Below, in pieces: positions 34,479-43,272 of a DNA stretch of 64,000 bases. Under the pieces are notes generated by a model. It was not told the origin of the DNA and searched no databases. It saw only the letters and a list, made by a program, of their open reading frames with translations. Position numbers and translations under genes: made by a program. The DNA lies in the NCBI GenBank assembly GCA_965218555.1, contig OZ244625.1, forward strand, positions 372,001 to 436,000, read 5' to 3'. The DNA comes from JAPPLB01 sp965218555 (GTDB taxonomy: Bacteria; Acidobacteriota; Terriglobia; Bryobacterales; UBA6623). How positions within the stretch are numbered: position 1 is the stretch's first letter; every line of letters begins with the position of its first letter.

Positions 34479-34937
34479 TTGGCGAAGATTGCGATAGGCG
34501 CGGATCACGCCGGCTTCGATCTGAAGCAGCAGATCGGCAAGCTGCTCGAGTCCGGCGGGCATCAGGTCACTGACCTCGGGGCCATCGAGTATGACGCGCT
34601 GGACGACTATCCGGACTTTGCGCTCGCGGTGGCCCGGGCCGTCGCTGCCGGTGAGGCCGAGCGAGGGATCATTATCTGCGGGAGCGGCGTCGGCGCCTGT
34701 GTGGCGGCCAACAAGGTGCGGGGAGCGCGCGCAGGCTTGTGCCATGACACCTATTCCGCCCATCAGGGAGTCGAGCACGACGCGATGAACGTGTTGTGCC
34801 TCGGAGCACGCATTGTCGGCGTTTCCTTGGCGGGAGAGATCGTACGGTCCTTCATCGGTGCGGCTTTTACCGGTGAAGAGCGGCACCAGCGACGGCTCGA
34901 CAAAGTGATGCACGCGGAGCAGGGCGGTTCAGATTAG
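34479..34937 (+). CDS. rpiB: Ribose-5-phosphate isomerase B
   Basis: 152 residues from TTG 34479. It interconverts ribose 5-phosphate and ribulose 5-phosphate in the pentose phosphate pathway; some relatives isomerise allose or galactose phosphates. RpiB/LacAB motifs are present: IAIGADHAGFDLK at the N-terminus (phosphate and sugar contacts), DLGAIEYDALDDYPDFA, GIIICGSGVGACVAANKVRG with the catalytic Cys in the anion hole, and HDTYSAHQGVEHDAMNVLCLG. It is followed by the YqiA-like esterase after 29 bases. Confidence 0.95.
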   Translation: MAKIAIGADHAGFDLKQQIGKLLESGGHQVTDLGAIEYDALDDYPDFALAVARAVAAGEAERGIIICGSGVGACVAANKVRGARAGLCHDTYSAHQGVEHDAMNVLCLGARIVGVSLAGEIVRSFIGAAFTGEERHQRRLDKVMHAEQGGSD

Positions 34938-34966
34938 CTCCGGTCTGGAAAATCGGGCGTCCTGCG

Positions 34967-35638
34967 GTGCCGAACATTCTCTACCTGCACGGATTCGCAT
35001 CCAGTCCGTATTCCCGGAAGGGCCGTTTTTTCTTGGACCGGTTCTCGCAGTTGGGCGCGGATGTCCATATCCCTGCGTTGGTGACGGGCCCTTTCGAGAA
35101 AACGACTGTTTCGGCTCAACGGGAAGTCGTTGAGCGTACCATTGCTGAGGTTCGGCCGTGTTTGATTATCGGTTCCAGCCTGGGGGGCTACCTGGCTGCG
35201 CTGCATGCCTCGCAGCATCCGGAACTCCGCTGTGGCGTCGTTTTGTTGGCGCCTGCCTTCGATTTTGTGCGCTGTTTTTTGGACTTCCTGGGCGAGTCGC
35301 TCATTGACGCTTGGAAGGAAGAGGGAATGCTGTCGGTCCATCACTACGGAGAACAGGACATGTCGCCGCTGGGCTACCGGTTCTACCAGGACGCTCTGCA
35401 ATTCGAACCGAGCCCTGCGGTCAGTCAGCCCGTTTTGATCTTCCACGGAAAATACGACGAAGTGGTGGATCCATCCGTCTCGATGGAGTTCGCACGAAAG
35501 AATCCGGATGTCGAGCTCGAGCTGCTGGACTCCGATCATCAGTTGTTGAATGTCCTGCAGCCGATGTGGGAGCGGACGCTGCATTTTTATCGAAGAATTG
35601 AACCTTTCACATCACCGGGGGCGTATTCTGGTGCATAG
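34967..35638 (+). CDS. YqiA/YcfP-family alpha/beta hydrolase
   Basis: 223 residues from GTG 34967. The N-terminus ILYLHGFASSPYSRKGRFFL is typical of the YqiA/UPF0227 group. The nucleophile is in GSSLGGYLAALHA, an acid residue in FHGKYDEVVDP, and the His in SDHQLL. These are small cytosolic esterases of unknown physiological substrate. The gene is between rpiB and the sigma factor; the last 15 residues or so run to within five bases of the sigma start. Confidence 0.85.
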   Translation: MPNILYLHGFASSPYSRKGRFFLDRFSQLGADVHIPALVTGPFEKTTVSAQREVVERTIAEVRPCLIIGSSLGGYLAALHASQHPELRCGVVLLAPAFDFVRCFLDFLGESLIDAWKEEGMLSVHHYGEQDMSPLGYRFYQDALQFEPSPAVSQPVLIFHGKYDEVVDPSVSMEFARKNPDVELELLDSDHQLLNVLQPMWERTLHFYRRIEPFTSPGAYSGA

Positions 35639-35642
35639 GCGG

Positions 35643-36197
35643 ATGGAGTCTGCGCCAAGACGTCTCGTGGATAACGCGCTTCGGGATCCCGAGGCGTTTG
35701 GGGAGGTCATCGAACATCACAAGTCGATGGTCTATAGTCTCGCGTACCACTTTTTTGGGAACCGGGGGGTGGCCGAGGATGTGGCGCAGGATGTCTACCT
35801 GGATCTGTACAAGAACCTGGAGCGGATCGAGTCAGATCTGCACCTGACGTTCTGGCTTCGGCAGGCGGTTACGAGGAGGTGCATCGATTACACCCGTAGG
35901 TTGAAGCATCGCCGCTATCAGCCTCTTGAAGAGGTAGTGGAGCCAGGGGTGGAAACGAAGCCCTGGGACCCGCTGCTGGCGGAAACTTTGCGGAAGAAAG
36001 TTCGCTCGTTGCCGAAGAAGATGCGCATGGTGATCATCCTCCGGTTTCAGGACGACCTGAAGCTGTCGGAAATCGCGGAAGCTTTGGACATGCCGTTGAA
36101 CACGGTGAAAACAACGCTCCGCAGGGCGCTGTCCCGACTGAGAGAGAAGGCGCCCGAGTTGGAGAGGGAGGTTCTTTATGGGGCCGGTGGAATCTGA
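35643..36197 (+). CDS. ECF-type RNA polymerase sigma factor
   Basis: 184 residues from ATG 35643; the frame is open further upstream but family similarity begins here. Region 2 is FGEVIEHHKSMVYSLAYHFF, GNRGVAEDVAQDVYLDLYKN with the core-binding DxxQDxY-like segment. Region 4 is PKKMRMVIILRFQDDLKLSE, IAEALDMPLNTVKTTLRRAL. It directs polymerase to stress or envelope promoters. The next gene overlaps it by 20 bases and looks like its anti-sigma factor. Confidence 0.92.
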   Translation: MESAPRRLVDNALRDPEAFGEVIEHHKSMVYSLAYHFFGNRGVAEDVAQDVYLDLYKNLERIESDLHLTFWLRQAVTRRCIDYTRRLKHRRYQPLEEVVEPGVETKPWDPLLAETLRKKVRSLPKKMRMVIILRFQDDLKLSEIAEALDMPLNTVKTTLRRALSRLREKAPELEREVLYGAGGI

Positions 36198-36498
36198 GCT
36201 GAGAAAAGCGCTGGCGAGGCGAACACCGCCGGCGGGTTTTACGAGCCGGCTCATGGAAGCGGTCCGAGCCAAGCAGCGGCCTCGCCGGATGCCTTGGCGC
36301 TGGGTGGCGGCCGGCGCCATGGCTGCCTCGCTGAGTTTGGGCGCTTTCTTGCAGAAGCAGCATTCCGATCGGCAGGAGCTGGTCGCGGCCCGGCAGGCCG
36401 AGGAGGAACTGCTGCTGTCACTGCAACTGGCGGGGGTCAAGATCAATCAGGCCCGCGATGCGGTATGGCGGTCCGGAAAACGGGGGACGGAGCAATGA
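36178..36498 (+). CDS. Putative membrane anti-sigma factor
   Basis: 106 residues. A cytoplasmic N-terminus (ESELRKALARRTPPAGFTSR, LMEAVRAKQRPRR) precedes one membrane helix (WRWVAAGAMAASLSLGAFL) and a short external coiled tail (VAARQAEEELLLSLQLAGVK). There is no zinc His-Cys motif. Position, overlap with the ECF sigma gene and the single membrane segment support an anti-sigma role. This is inference from context, as the sequence itself is weakly conserved. Confidence 0.65.
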   Translation: MGPVESELRKALARRTPPAGFTSRLMEAVRAKQRPRRMPWRWVAAGAMAASLSLGAFLQKQHSDRQELVAARQAEEELLLSLQLAGVKINQARDAVWRSGKRGTEQ

Positions 36499-37094
36499 GA
36501 AAGACCTGGTTGGCGGCGCTGTTCGCGCTTTGCGTTCCGTTGGCGGCTCAGGAGGGCGCGCGGCTCCGTATGGACCTCGATCACCTTGAAGAGAGAGCCG
36601 ACGAGGTGGTCACGATCAACCTCGATGGCGAGTCACTCGAAAGAGGCCGCAAGCTGCTGGTGTTGAAAAAGGGCGTTACCGAGCCGGTGAAGAGCCTTCT
36701 AGGGAAGCTCAAGGGAATCTACCTTCGCCGCTTCTGGTTCAAAGGAAAGAAGGAGTACAGCAAAGAAGACGTCAGCCCGATCCACGAGCAAGTCGCGGGG
36801 CCGAACTGGGTTCCTTTGATCGAGGTCAAGGACCGCAGTAAAGAACAGAGCGTCGGCGTGTACTCCTATGTCGAGAACGAAGAGGTAACAGGTTTCACCG
36901 TAGTCTCCGAGGACAAGCAGGAATTCACGGTGGTCAACATCGTGGGGCCGGTGGATCTCGGAACTCTTTCCGACCTGGGGGAAGGCATGGGGATTCCGGC
37001 CATGAAGCTGGCGACGACGGAGCTTCCTTCGGAAGAAGGGCTGCCTCGGCCGCCCGCAGCGAAAGACTCACTGCCGAAGATCGACGACCAGTAG
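36495..37094 (+). CDS. DUF4252 secreted protein
   Basis: 199 residues from ATG 36495, overlapping the anti-sigma stop (ATGA). A signal peptide (MRKTWLAALFALCVPLAAQ) is followed by a DUF4252-type domain: ERADEVVTINLDGESLERGR, GIYLRRFWFKGKKEYSKEDV, VYSYVENEEVTGFTVVSEDK, and EFTVVNIVGPVDLGTLSDLG. The tail is Pro- and Glu-rich. No catalytic motif is visible. Being third in an ECF sigma/anti-sigma operon, it may be a sensor or a regulated envelope protein. Confidence 0.8.
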   Translation: MRKTWLAALFALCVPLAAQEGARLRMDLDHLEERADEVVTINLDGESLERGRKLLVLKKGVTEPVKSLLGKLKGIYLRRFWFKGKKEYSKEDVSPIHEQVAGPNWVPLIEVKDRSKEQSVGVYSYVENEEVTGFTVVSEDKQEFTVVNIVGPVDLGTLSDLGEGMGIPAMKLATTELPSEEGLPRPPAAKDSLPKIDDQ

Positions 37095-37203
37095 CCTGGG
37101 CACCCTCGCCGCGCGACGACGCGAAGTGCTTGCGATATCCAGGTCAGGCACCCCGGCTCCTCTGAGCCGGCGCGTTCGCGAACTCTCCGCTCCAGCACTC
37201 TGT

Positions 37204-37277
37204 TAGAATCGGAACTCGTTTGTATCCGCTTGGTTCCGCGAGGCGAAGCGCGCCTTCCGGGCGCTTGGAGGTGCGGC
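37204..37277 (+). promoter_or_regulatory. Promoter and ribosome binding site of the oxidoreductase gene
   Basis: TAGAAT at 37204-37209 is a likely -10 box. GGAGGTG at 37267-37273 is a strong Shine-Dalgarno five bases before ATG 37278, and it decides against the upstream in-frame start at 37230. Confidence 0.5.
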
Positions 37278-38429
37278 ATGGACAAGCAATCGAAGCAGGC
37301 TTCCACTCGCAGAGAGTTCGTCAAGGATGCGGGTGTGGCGGCGGCCGGTTGGACGATCATTCAACCGGAATCCGTCTACGGGACGCCGGCGAACTCGAAG
37401 ACAAAAGTCGGACTTTTGGGCTGCGGCCGTCGCGGGTCGCGAGTCAGCAAGCTTTTCCTCAAGAACGCCGGCTCGGAATTGACGGCCCTCGCCGATGTCT
37501 ACGACGACCAGATCGCCGCGGCCCGCAAGAGCCTGCCTGCGCCCAACGCGCAAGCCTACGAAAGCGCTCAGGCGATTCTTGATGCCGATATCGACGCGAT
37601 CTACATCGCCACGCCTCCTTATCTCCACCCGGAGCACTTCGAGTTGGCGGTTGCCTCGGGCAAGCACATCTTGATGGAAAAGCCGGTAGCGGTCGACCCG
37701 GCAGGCGTGCGCCGTGTGCTCGCCGCGGCGAACAACGTCAAGTCCGGACAGATGGTGATGGTTGACTACCAACAGCGGTGGGGCAAGGACTATCGCCGCG
37801 CCTACGAGATGGTTGTCGGGGGCGAGATCGGTGAGGTTCGCATGATTCGCTCTGCTTGGCTGAGCGGCCCCCTGCCGATCCGCAAAGGGCATCCGGAGTC
37901 GGAGGAGCGGGTTCGGAATTGGTTGTTCTACAAGGAGTTGTCCGGCGACATTATCGTCGAGCAGAATTGCCACAACATCGATGTCGTCAACTGGTTCACC
38001 GGAGTCCACCCGGTCAGCGCGACGGGCTACGGCGCTCGCGTCGTGCGCACCGACATCGGCGACATCATGGACAGTCTGGCCGTCAACTACAAGCTGCCCG
38101 ACGGCCGCGTCTACACGCATTCGGCGAATCAGATCGCCAAGGGCGGCTACCGTGACGTGGGCGAATACTTCTTTGGTACCAAGGGCGTGATGGCGACTTC
38201 GCGCCGCGGTTACACGATCAATATCGAAGGACGGAGCCCGTCGAGGCAGGCGACCAGGTACAACATCACCGATGATGTGATCGAGCACTTCGTCAAAGGC
38301 GCGCGCGGTGAGATCCCGCCGGAGAACGCGGCGCTGTTCGCGGCCGAGAGCACGCTGACCGCCATCATGGGCCGCCTCGCGATCGACCTGAAGCGCGAAG
38401 TGACCTGGGACGAAGCCTACAACATGTAG
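37278..38429 (+). CDS. Tat-exported Gfo/Idh/MocA-family oxidoreductase
   Basis: 383 residues. The N-terminus has a Tat motif (STRREFVKDAGVAAAGW). The Rossmann NAD(P) site is VGLLGCGRRGSRV, followed by ADVYDDQIAAARKS, IATPPYLHPEHFELA, HILMEKPVAV (conserved EKP lysine), and the catalytic region ELSGDIIVEQNCHNIDVVNW. Family members oxidise or reduce sugars and sugar derivatives. Exported versions keep a tightly bound cofactor. The gene precedes the sulfatase by 242 bases and belongs to the carbohydrate-degradation block. Confidence 0.9.
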   Translation: MDKQSKQASTRREFVKDAGVAAAGWTIIQPESVYGTPANSKTKVGLLGCGRRGSRVSKLFLKNAGSELTALADVYDDQIAAARKSLPAPNAQAYESAQAILDADIDAIYIATPPYLHPEHFELAVASGKHILMEKPVAVDPAGVRRVLAAANNVKSGQMVMVDYQQRWGKDYRRAYEMVVGGEIGEVRMIRSAWLSGPLPIRKGHPESEERVRNWLFYKELSGDIIVEQNCHNIDVVNWFTGVHPVSATGYGARVVRTDIGDIMDSLAVNYKLPDGRVYTHSANQIAKGGYRDVGEYFFGTKGVMATSRRGYTINIEGRSPSRQATRYNITDDVIEHFVKGARGEIPPENAALFAAESTLTAIMGRLAIDLKREVTWDEAYNM

Positions 38430-38671
38430 GCCGCTGCGGTCATCAAAGCTGCCGGTGCGGCAGTGAACACCAAGACAGCCCTGGCGGGTCGTTGCGTTTC
38501 AAAGGCGGCACCTGAGGAAGATGGGATCGATCCCTCTGATCGTCTCAGCATCCCATCGCCCTTACCGCCGCCACTCCCAACCGCCTGCGAAGGGATCACG
38601 GGCATGCATTGACACCGAAATATCGCTCCGCGAGAATGAACCTGCCGATAGTCGAGTCAAGGAGGATCTCC

Positions 38672-40195
38672 ATGTCGAGCAGCTTGCCGCGCGGCGGCTT
38701 TTCGCACCGGGTTGTGCTGTCGTTCTTCGTCGCGGGCATACTCACCGCCTTGTGCGCCGCGGAATCGGAGCGGCCCAACATCCTGTTCATCTACACCGAT
38801 GACCACTCCTACCGCACGGTCAGCGCTTACCCGCAGGCTTACCCTTGGGTCCAGACGCCGACGATCGACCGGCTGGCGCGCGAAGGTGTGCGCTTCGAGT
38901 CCGCCTACATCGGAACCTGGTGCATGCCGTCTCGAGCCACCCTGCTGACGGGGCATCATCAATTCGGTGTCGAGTCGATGCGCATGGAGGGGCCGTACCC
39001 CGGCAGCGCCTATGATCCCGACCAGTGCCCCTTCTGGCCCAAAACATTTCGCGACAACGGATACTTCACGGCCCACATCGGCAAATGGCACACCGGAGTT
39101 GACACCGGATACGGCCGCGACTGGGACTTTCAGATCGTCTGGAATCGCCCTCGATTCACCAAGACCAATCAACACTATTACTACGACCAGCCCATCACGT
39201 ATCAAGGTGGGGAGACCAAAGAGCTTACCCGCTACTCGACCGACCAGTACACCGATTGGGCGATCGATCTAATCAAAGGCGAGGGACGCGACGAAGAGAA
39301 GCCCTGGTACTTGTGGTTGTGCTACGGCGCGGTCCACAGTCCGTTCACCCCGGCCGATCGGCACATGAAGGAGTACGCCGGCATCGACTTCGACACCCCG
39401 GCCGACATCTTTCCGATGCGGCCCGGCAAACCCGCCTGGGCGCAGAAAATCAACGCCTGGGAAAAGGGCCCCGGAGACAGACCGGTGTGGCGTGGACGCA
39501 GCCTGATCTCATACGTCCGGCAGTATCACCAGGGGGTCCTGGCGATCGACGAGGGAATCAATCGCCTACTCGCGACCCTCGAAGAGACCGGTCAGCGCAA
39601 GAACACGCTGATTGTCTTCACATCCGATCAAGGCCTGGCTTGGGGCCAGCACGGGTTTCGCGGGACGAAGGTGGCTCCTTACGACGCGACGATTCGATCG
39701 CCGCTGATCGTGAGCTTCCCCGGCAAGCTGCCGCAGGGCGCGGTCTGCCCGACGCCGGTGGGCGGCGTGGACATCGTCCCGACGTTCTTCCGCTTCGCGG
39801 GCATCGAGCTTCCTTGGGAGATGCACGGCAACGACCTGACTCCGCTGCTGGAGAACCCGAATGCCGACTGGCCGCATCCCATGTTGCTGACGGCTACCGG
39901 ACGCAGGTATGGGTCCGCCACGAACGTGATTCCGAAAGGCGAGGAGGCTTTCCACGGGCCGGTGCCGTGGTACGTGATGCTGCGCGAGGGCCGCTATAAA
40001 TACATCCGCCCGCTGGTCGAAGACCTCGAAGAGCTTTACGACCTCACGGCCGACCCGGAGGAACTCGACAATCTCGCGGTCAAGCCCGAGCACCGCGAAA
40101 CCCTCGAGCGTCTGCGCACTACGGCCATCGCGGAGCTGCGCAAAGACGGCGCGGGCTTTGTCGACTCGATGCCGGCGGTGCGGGAGAGCTGGTAG
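38672..40195 (+). CDS. Secreted sulfatase with Cys-type formylglycine motif
   Basis: 507 residues from ATG 38672 with GGAGG at 38661-38665. A signal peptide (VVLSFFVAGILTALCAA) is followed by the sulfatase fold: PNILFIYTDDHS (metal Asp pair), then C84-M-P-S-R-A-T-L-L-T-G, the CxPSR sequence converted to formylglycine, IGKWHTG, GAVHSPFTP, and SDQGLAWGQHGFRGTK. It hydrolyses sulfate esters, probably on polysaccharides. The sulfatase-maturing enzyme is not in the window. The TAG stop (40193-40195) lies inside the target duplication of an IS481 insertion, so the C-terminus may have been changed by it. Confidence 0.93.
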   Translation: MSSSLPRGGFSHRVVLSFFVAGILTALCAAESERPNILFIYTDDHSYRTVSAYPQAYPWVQTPTIDRLAREGVRFESAYIGTWCMPSRATLLTGHHQFGVESMRMEGPYPGSAYDPDQCPFWPKTFRDNGYFTAHIGKWHTGVDTGYGRDWDFQIVWNRPRFTKTNQHYYYDQPITYQGGETKELTRYSTDQYTDWAIDLIKGEGRDEEKPWYLWLCYGAVHSPFTPADRHMKEYAGIDFDTPADIFPMRPGKPAWAQKINAWEKGPGDRPVWRGRSLISYVRQYHQGVLAIDEGINRLLATLEETGQRKNTLIVFTSDQGLAWGQHGFRGTKVAPYDATIRSPLIVSFPGKLPQGAVCPTPVGGVDIVPTFFRFAGIELPWEMHGNDLTPLLENPNADWPHPMLLTATGRRYGSATNVIPKGEEAFHGPVPWYVMLREGRYKYIRPLVEDLEELYDLTADPEELDNLAVKPEHRETLERLRTTAIAELRKDGAGFVDSMPAVRESW

Positions 40196-41233
40196 CTGTG
40201 ATCTTTCAATAGGTTGTTCACTCGGTCCCAACCGAGGAAACTGAGGGTACCAAGCACAAAGTTTCCCGGAAGGAGGACCAAGTGAACATCCATCAGAATG
40301 CCAAGTTGACGCCGCAGAGTCGAGCCGCTGTCGTCCGGCGGATTCTCGACCAGGGCCAGACCCCGAAGGCGGTGGCCAGCGCCTTCGGGGTCTGCGCACG
40401 CACGGTGCGCAAGTGGGTGGCCCGCTATCGGGCTGAGGGCGCGGACGGATTGCTCGACCGCAGTTCGCGTCCGCACCGCTCGCCCCGCAGCATACCTGCC
40501 ACTCTCATCAGCCGCATCACCGCCTTGCGCCGGCTGCGCTGGACCGGCGCCCAGATCGCCGCCACTGTTGGGGTGGCGCCCGCTACCGTCAGTCGAGTCC
40601 TCCGCCGCCAGGGGCTTGCTCGCCTTAGTGCCCTCGACCCGCCGCCGCCCGTCCGCCGCTACGAACATCCCCACCCGGGCGACCTGCTGCACCTTGATAT
40701 CAAGAAACTCGGCCGCTTTCGCCGCGCCGGTCACCGCGTCACCGGGGACCGCCGCCACTCCAGCCCCGGCGCCGGCTGGGAATACCTTCATGTCTGCGTC
40801 GACGACCACTCCCGTCTCGCCTTCTCCCAGCTCTATCCCGACCAGACCGCCGCCACTGCCGCGGCCTTCCTCACCGCCGCCCTCGACTACTACCACCGCC
40901 TCGGCATCCGCGTCCGCCGCGTGCTCACTGACAACGGCGGGTGTTACCGTTCCAGGGCCTTCCATGCACGCTGTGCCCAACGCGGCCTACGCCATCGCTT
41001 CACCCGGCCCTTCACCCCTCCTACCAACGGCAAAGCCGAACGCTTCATCCAGACCGCGCTACGTGAGTGGGCCTACGCCCACACCTATCACACCTCCACC
41101 CAGCGTGCCCAACACCTCAGACACTGGCTCCACCGCTACAATTGGCACCGCCCACACGCTAGTCTTAAAGCCAACCCGCCCATCAGTCGAATCGGTCTGA
41201 CCGGGGACAACCTGTTGAGGTTCCACAGCTAGC
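40191..41233 (+). mobile_element. IS481-family insertion sequence with 6-base target repeats
   Basis: The element runs 40197-41227 (1031 bases). Imperfect terminal inverted repeats begin TGTGATCTTTCAATAGGTTG on the left and, read inward from the right, TGTGGAACCTCAACAGGTTG. The flanks are GGTAGC (40191-40196) and GCTAGC (41228-41233), a one-mismatch repeat matching the NCTAGN target known for IS481. It carries one intact transposase gene. Confidence 0.85.
40282..41232 (+). CDS. IS481-family transposase
   Basis: 316 residues, intact. The N-terminal helix-turn-helix reads GQTPKAVASAFGVCARTVRK and is followed by a second one (GAQIAATVGVAPATVSRVLR). The retroviral-integrase-type core has D139 (LLHLDIKKLG), D217 (LTDNGGCYRS) and E253 (NGKAERFIQT), with 35 residues between the last two (DD35E). 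A Shine-Dalgarno GGAAGGAGG precedes ATG 40282. Its TAG stop (41230-41232) lies in the right target repeat, outside the element proper. It is probably active or recently so. Confidence 0.93.
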   Translation: MNIHQNAKLTPQSRAAVVRRILDQGQTPKAVASAFGVCARTVRKWVARYRAEGADGLLDRSSRPHRSPRSIPATLISRITALRRLRWTGAQIAATVGVAPATVSRVLRRQGLARLSALDPPPPVRRYEHPHPGDLLHLDIKKLGRFRRAGHRVTGDRRHSSPGAGWEYLHVCVDDHSRLAFSQLYPDQTAATAAAFLTAALDYYHRLGIRVRRVLTDNGGCYRSRAFHARCAQRGLRHRFTRPFTPPTNGKAERFIQTALREWAYAHTYHTSTQRAQHLRHWLHRYNWHRPHASLKANPPISRIGLTGDNLLRFHS

Positions 41234-41283
41234 CGCCCGGCCCTCGCCACGTCAAAAACGCGGCGGGTGTTGCAGCCGGATTA

Positions 41284-41472
41284 GCCTGCATATCTCACCA
41301 CATGGGGAGGCGAAGTGCGTGAGAGGGCCGTTAGGACGAGGCGCGAGCCGCTTGGCGCGCGCAGGTGTACTTGATAGTACATCGAGCACGCCAAGCAAGC
41401 GCTGCGAAGGAAAAGCGAAGTCATGACGGTCTTATCGCGTGCTGCGGCCGTCAGGTGGTGAGATATGCAGGC
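41284..41472 (-). mobile_element. MITE-like element, copy 5
   Basis: 189 bases in minus orientation. The ends are GCCTGCATATCTCACCACAT and GGTGGTGAGATATGCAGGC. TTA flanks both sides (41281-41283 and 41473-41475). It carries an insertion (GAAGGAAAAGCGAAG region) relative to copy 4. Its right edge touches the TAA stop of the PQQ-propeller gene and it lies 51 bases from the IS481 repeat. Confidence 0.85.
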
Positions 41473-43053
41473 TTAGTCGCTGCTGATGCAGAACAGTTCG
41501 TCCTGGCTGCGCAGGAAGAGATCGCCCCCGACGACGACCGGAGACGAGACGAACATCTCGTCACCCATCTTGTTGGTGGCGAGCACCTCGTAGGTCTTGC
41601 CGAGCTTCAACACGACCACATCGCCCTGCTCGGTAGCGAGGTAGAGCTTGCCGTTGGCGGCGACGGGCGACGCTTTGAAGGAATAAATCTCAGGCAGCCG
41701 CTGCTGCAGATAGAACGGCTCGCCTGACTTGGCGTCCACGGCGCTCACCATGCCGCGGTCGGTGATGAAGTAGAGAATACCGTCATGCAGCACGGGCGAC
41801 GCGGTGTACGAGTTGCCTTTCTGGTTGCTCCAAGCGATGTAATCGGTATTGTCGGTCAGGTCGCCGGCGCCTCCGAGCTTGATGGCCAGCGCATTGGCGT
41901 CGCGCCACCCGGTCATGGCGATCACCATCTCATCGTCGACGTTGACGACGGCCGGGATGGCGTTGCCTCCGAGGCGGCCGGCTTCCCAGATCAATGCGCC
42001 GGTTTCGAGTTCGTAGGCCCGAACGCGCGTGGAGCTGGTGACGAGCTGGTTCTGCCCCTTGTGCTCCACGACGATCGGCTGCGGCCAACTGCTTCTTTCA
42101 TCACGCCCGGCGCGCCAGATCTCTTTTCCGTCCCGCTTGTCGAGGACCACGATGTAGGACTCACCCTCGTGGTCGTTCTGAATCACGAGATGATTGCCGT
42201 GAATGATCGGCGCAATGCCCTCACCGAAGGCGAGCCTCATCTGAAGCTTGCCGAGGTCCTTCTTCCATTTCAGGTTTCCTTCGAGGTCAAAGGCGTACAC
42301 ACCCCGCGACCCGAAGTTCACATAGAGCGTTTCACCGTCGGTAACGGGCGAGTTGGAAGCGAAGCTGCCGTACTGAGGGTGGTGGGCTTCATGGGGCCTC
42401 TGCTCGGTGGCGGTTTGCTCCCAGAGAACTTTGCCCGTATTCTTGTCGATCGCCATCACGATGAATTTGTGGGTCGGAATGCCGGCGCCGCCTGCGGCAG
42501 GCCCACCCGGACCACCCGGTCCGCTTCTTCCGCCGCGCCGTCCTCGCCCACCGCCGAAGGCCGACCGCATGATCTCGCGAAACTGCTGGCGCTCTTCGTC
42601 GCTCAGTTCAACCATGCTGCGGCCTTTGAGCAGGTCCTCGGCTTGCTTGCGCTGCTGCTCGGGAAGCCGCTCCAGCATCCGAGCCGGGTCGAAGCCTCGA
42701 CCCCGTCCTCCAGGGCCTCCCCGCGGCGGGCCTCCCGGACCTCCCCGGCCTCCCCGGCGGCCGCCGCCGGCTTGGGCCTCCGGCATCGGCTCGGTGGGCA
42801 CGGCGGTGGTGAGGAAGATCGTGTCGCCCCAGATCACGGGTGTCGAGTTGCCCTTGCCTGGAATCTTGATCTTCCACTTGACGTTCTCGGTTCCGGAGAA
42901 GTGCAGCGGCGCGTCGCCTTCCGCTACCCCGTTGTTATGGGGCCCGCGCCATTGATGCCAGGAATCCTTGATGTTCGGTTCGGCCGAAAGCGCCAGGGCC
43001 GCGGTCAGGGCAAGAACGGCGGCAAGGGTAACGGTTCGGGGTCTCACGATCAT
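41473..43053 (-). CDS. Secreted PQQ-like beta-propeller protein with Gly/Arg-rich insert
   Basis: 526 residues with a signal peptide (TVTLAAVLALTAALALSA) and GGAGAC ahead of ATG 43053. Propeller blades carry the PQQ-repeat signature (WRGPHNNGVAEGD, AIDKNTGKVLWEQT, AFDLEGNLKWKKDL, VLDKRDGKEIWRAG, AYELETGALIWEAG, VDAKSGEPFYLQQR). Between blades one and two, roughly residues 95-195, is a disordered insert of GGRGGPGG-type sequence enclosing a charged helix (LPEQQRKQAEDLLKGRSMVE). There is no active-site Asp/Cys set of quinoprotein dehydrogenases, so it is likely a binding or scaffold protein. The TAA stop is shared with the MITE flank. Confidence 0.85.
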   Translation of the reverse strand: MIVRPRTVTLAAVLALTAALALSAEPNIKDSWHQWRGPHNNGVAEGDAPLHFSGTENVKWKIKIPGKGNSTPVIWGDTIFLTTAVPTEPMPEAQAGGGRRGGRGGPGGPPRGGPGGRGRGFDPARMLERLPEQQRKQAEDLLKGRSMVELSDEERQQFREIMRSAFGGGRGRRGGRSGPGGPGGPAAGGAGIPTHKFIVMAIDKNTGKVLWEQTATEQRPHEAHHPQYGSFASNSPVTDGETLYVNFGSRGVYAFDLEGNLKWKKDLGKLQMRLAFGEGIAPIIHGNHLVIQNDHEGESYIVVLDKRDGKEIWRAGRDERSSWPQPIVVEHKGQNQLVTSSTRVRAYELETGALIWEAGRLGGNAIPAVVNVDDEMVIAMTGWRDANALAIKLGGAGDLTDNTDYIAWSNQKGNSYTASPVLHDGILYFITDRGMVSAVDAKSGEPFYLQQRLPEIYSFKASPVAANGKLYLATEQGDVVVLKLGKTYEVLATNKMGDEMFVSSPVVVGGDLFLRSQDELFCISSD

Positions 43054-43202
43054 GATGTCTCCTCGACAGCAGTAGGGACTACTTGGCTAAGGCGAAAATT
43101 CCAGCTTACAGGTTAGCGGTATCCGTGAATTCCGGCGAGGCGCTGTGTCCATCGTCAAGTCCGGCGCGGCCTCAAGCGCCTTGCGGCTGTACCCTGGGGC
43201 AA

Positions 43203-43221
43203 GGAGGTCTCGCAGACCTCC
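43203..43221. terminator. Hairpin between DUF1080 and PQQ genes
   Basis: GGAGGTCT-CGC-AGACCTCC is a perfect 8-base stem with a 3-base loop, 52 bases after the DUF1080 stop on the minus strand. No U-run follows on that strand, so it may be a processing or pausing hairpin rather than a classical terminator. Confidence 0.35.
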
Positions 43222-43272
43222 ATTGTCGATATCTTGTCTTTCGCCTTTCCCGACAAGGAGCCGGCGCTGCAC

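Noticed and set aside
41785..43116. 443-codon plus-strand ORF
   Set aside because: Antisense of the PQQ-propeller gene.
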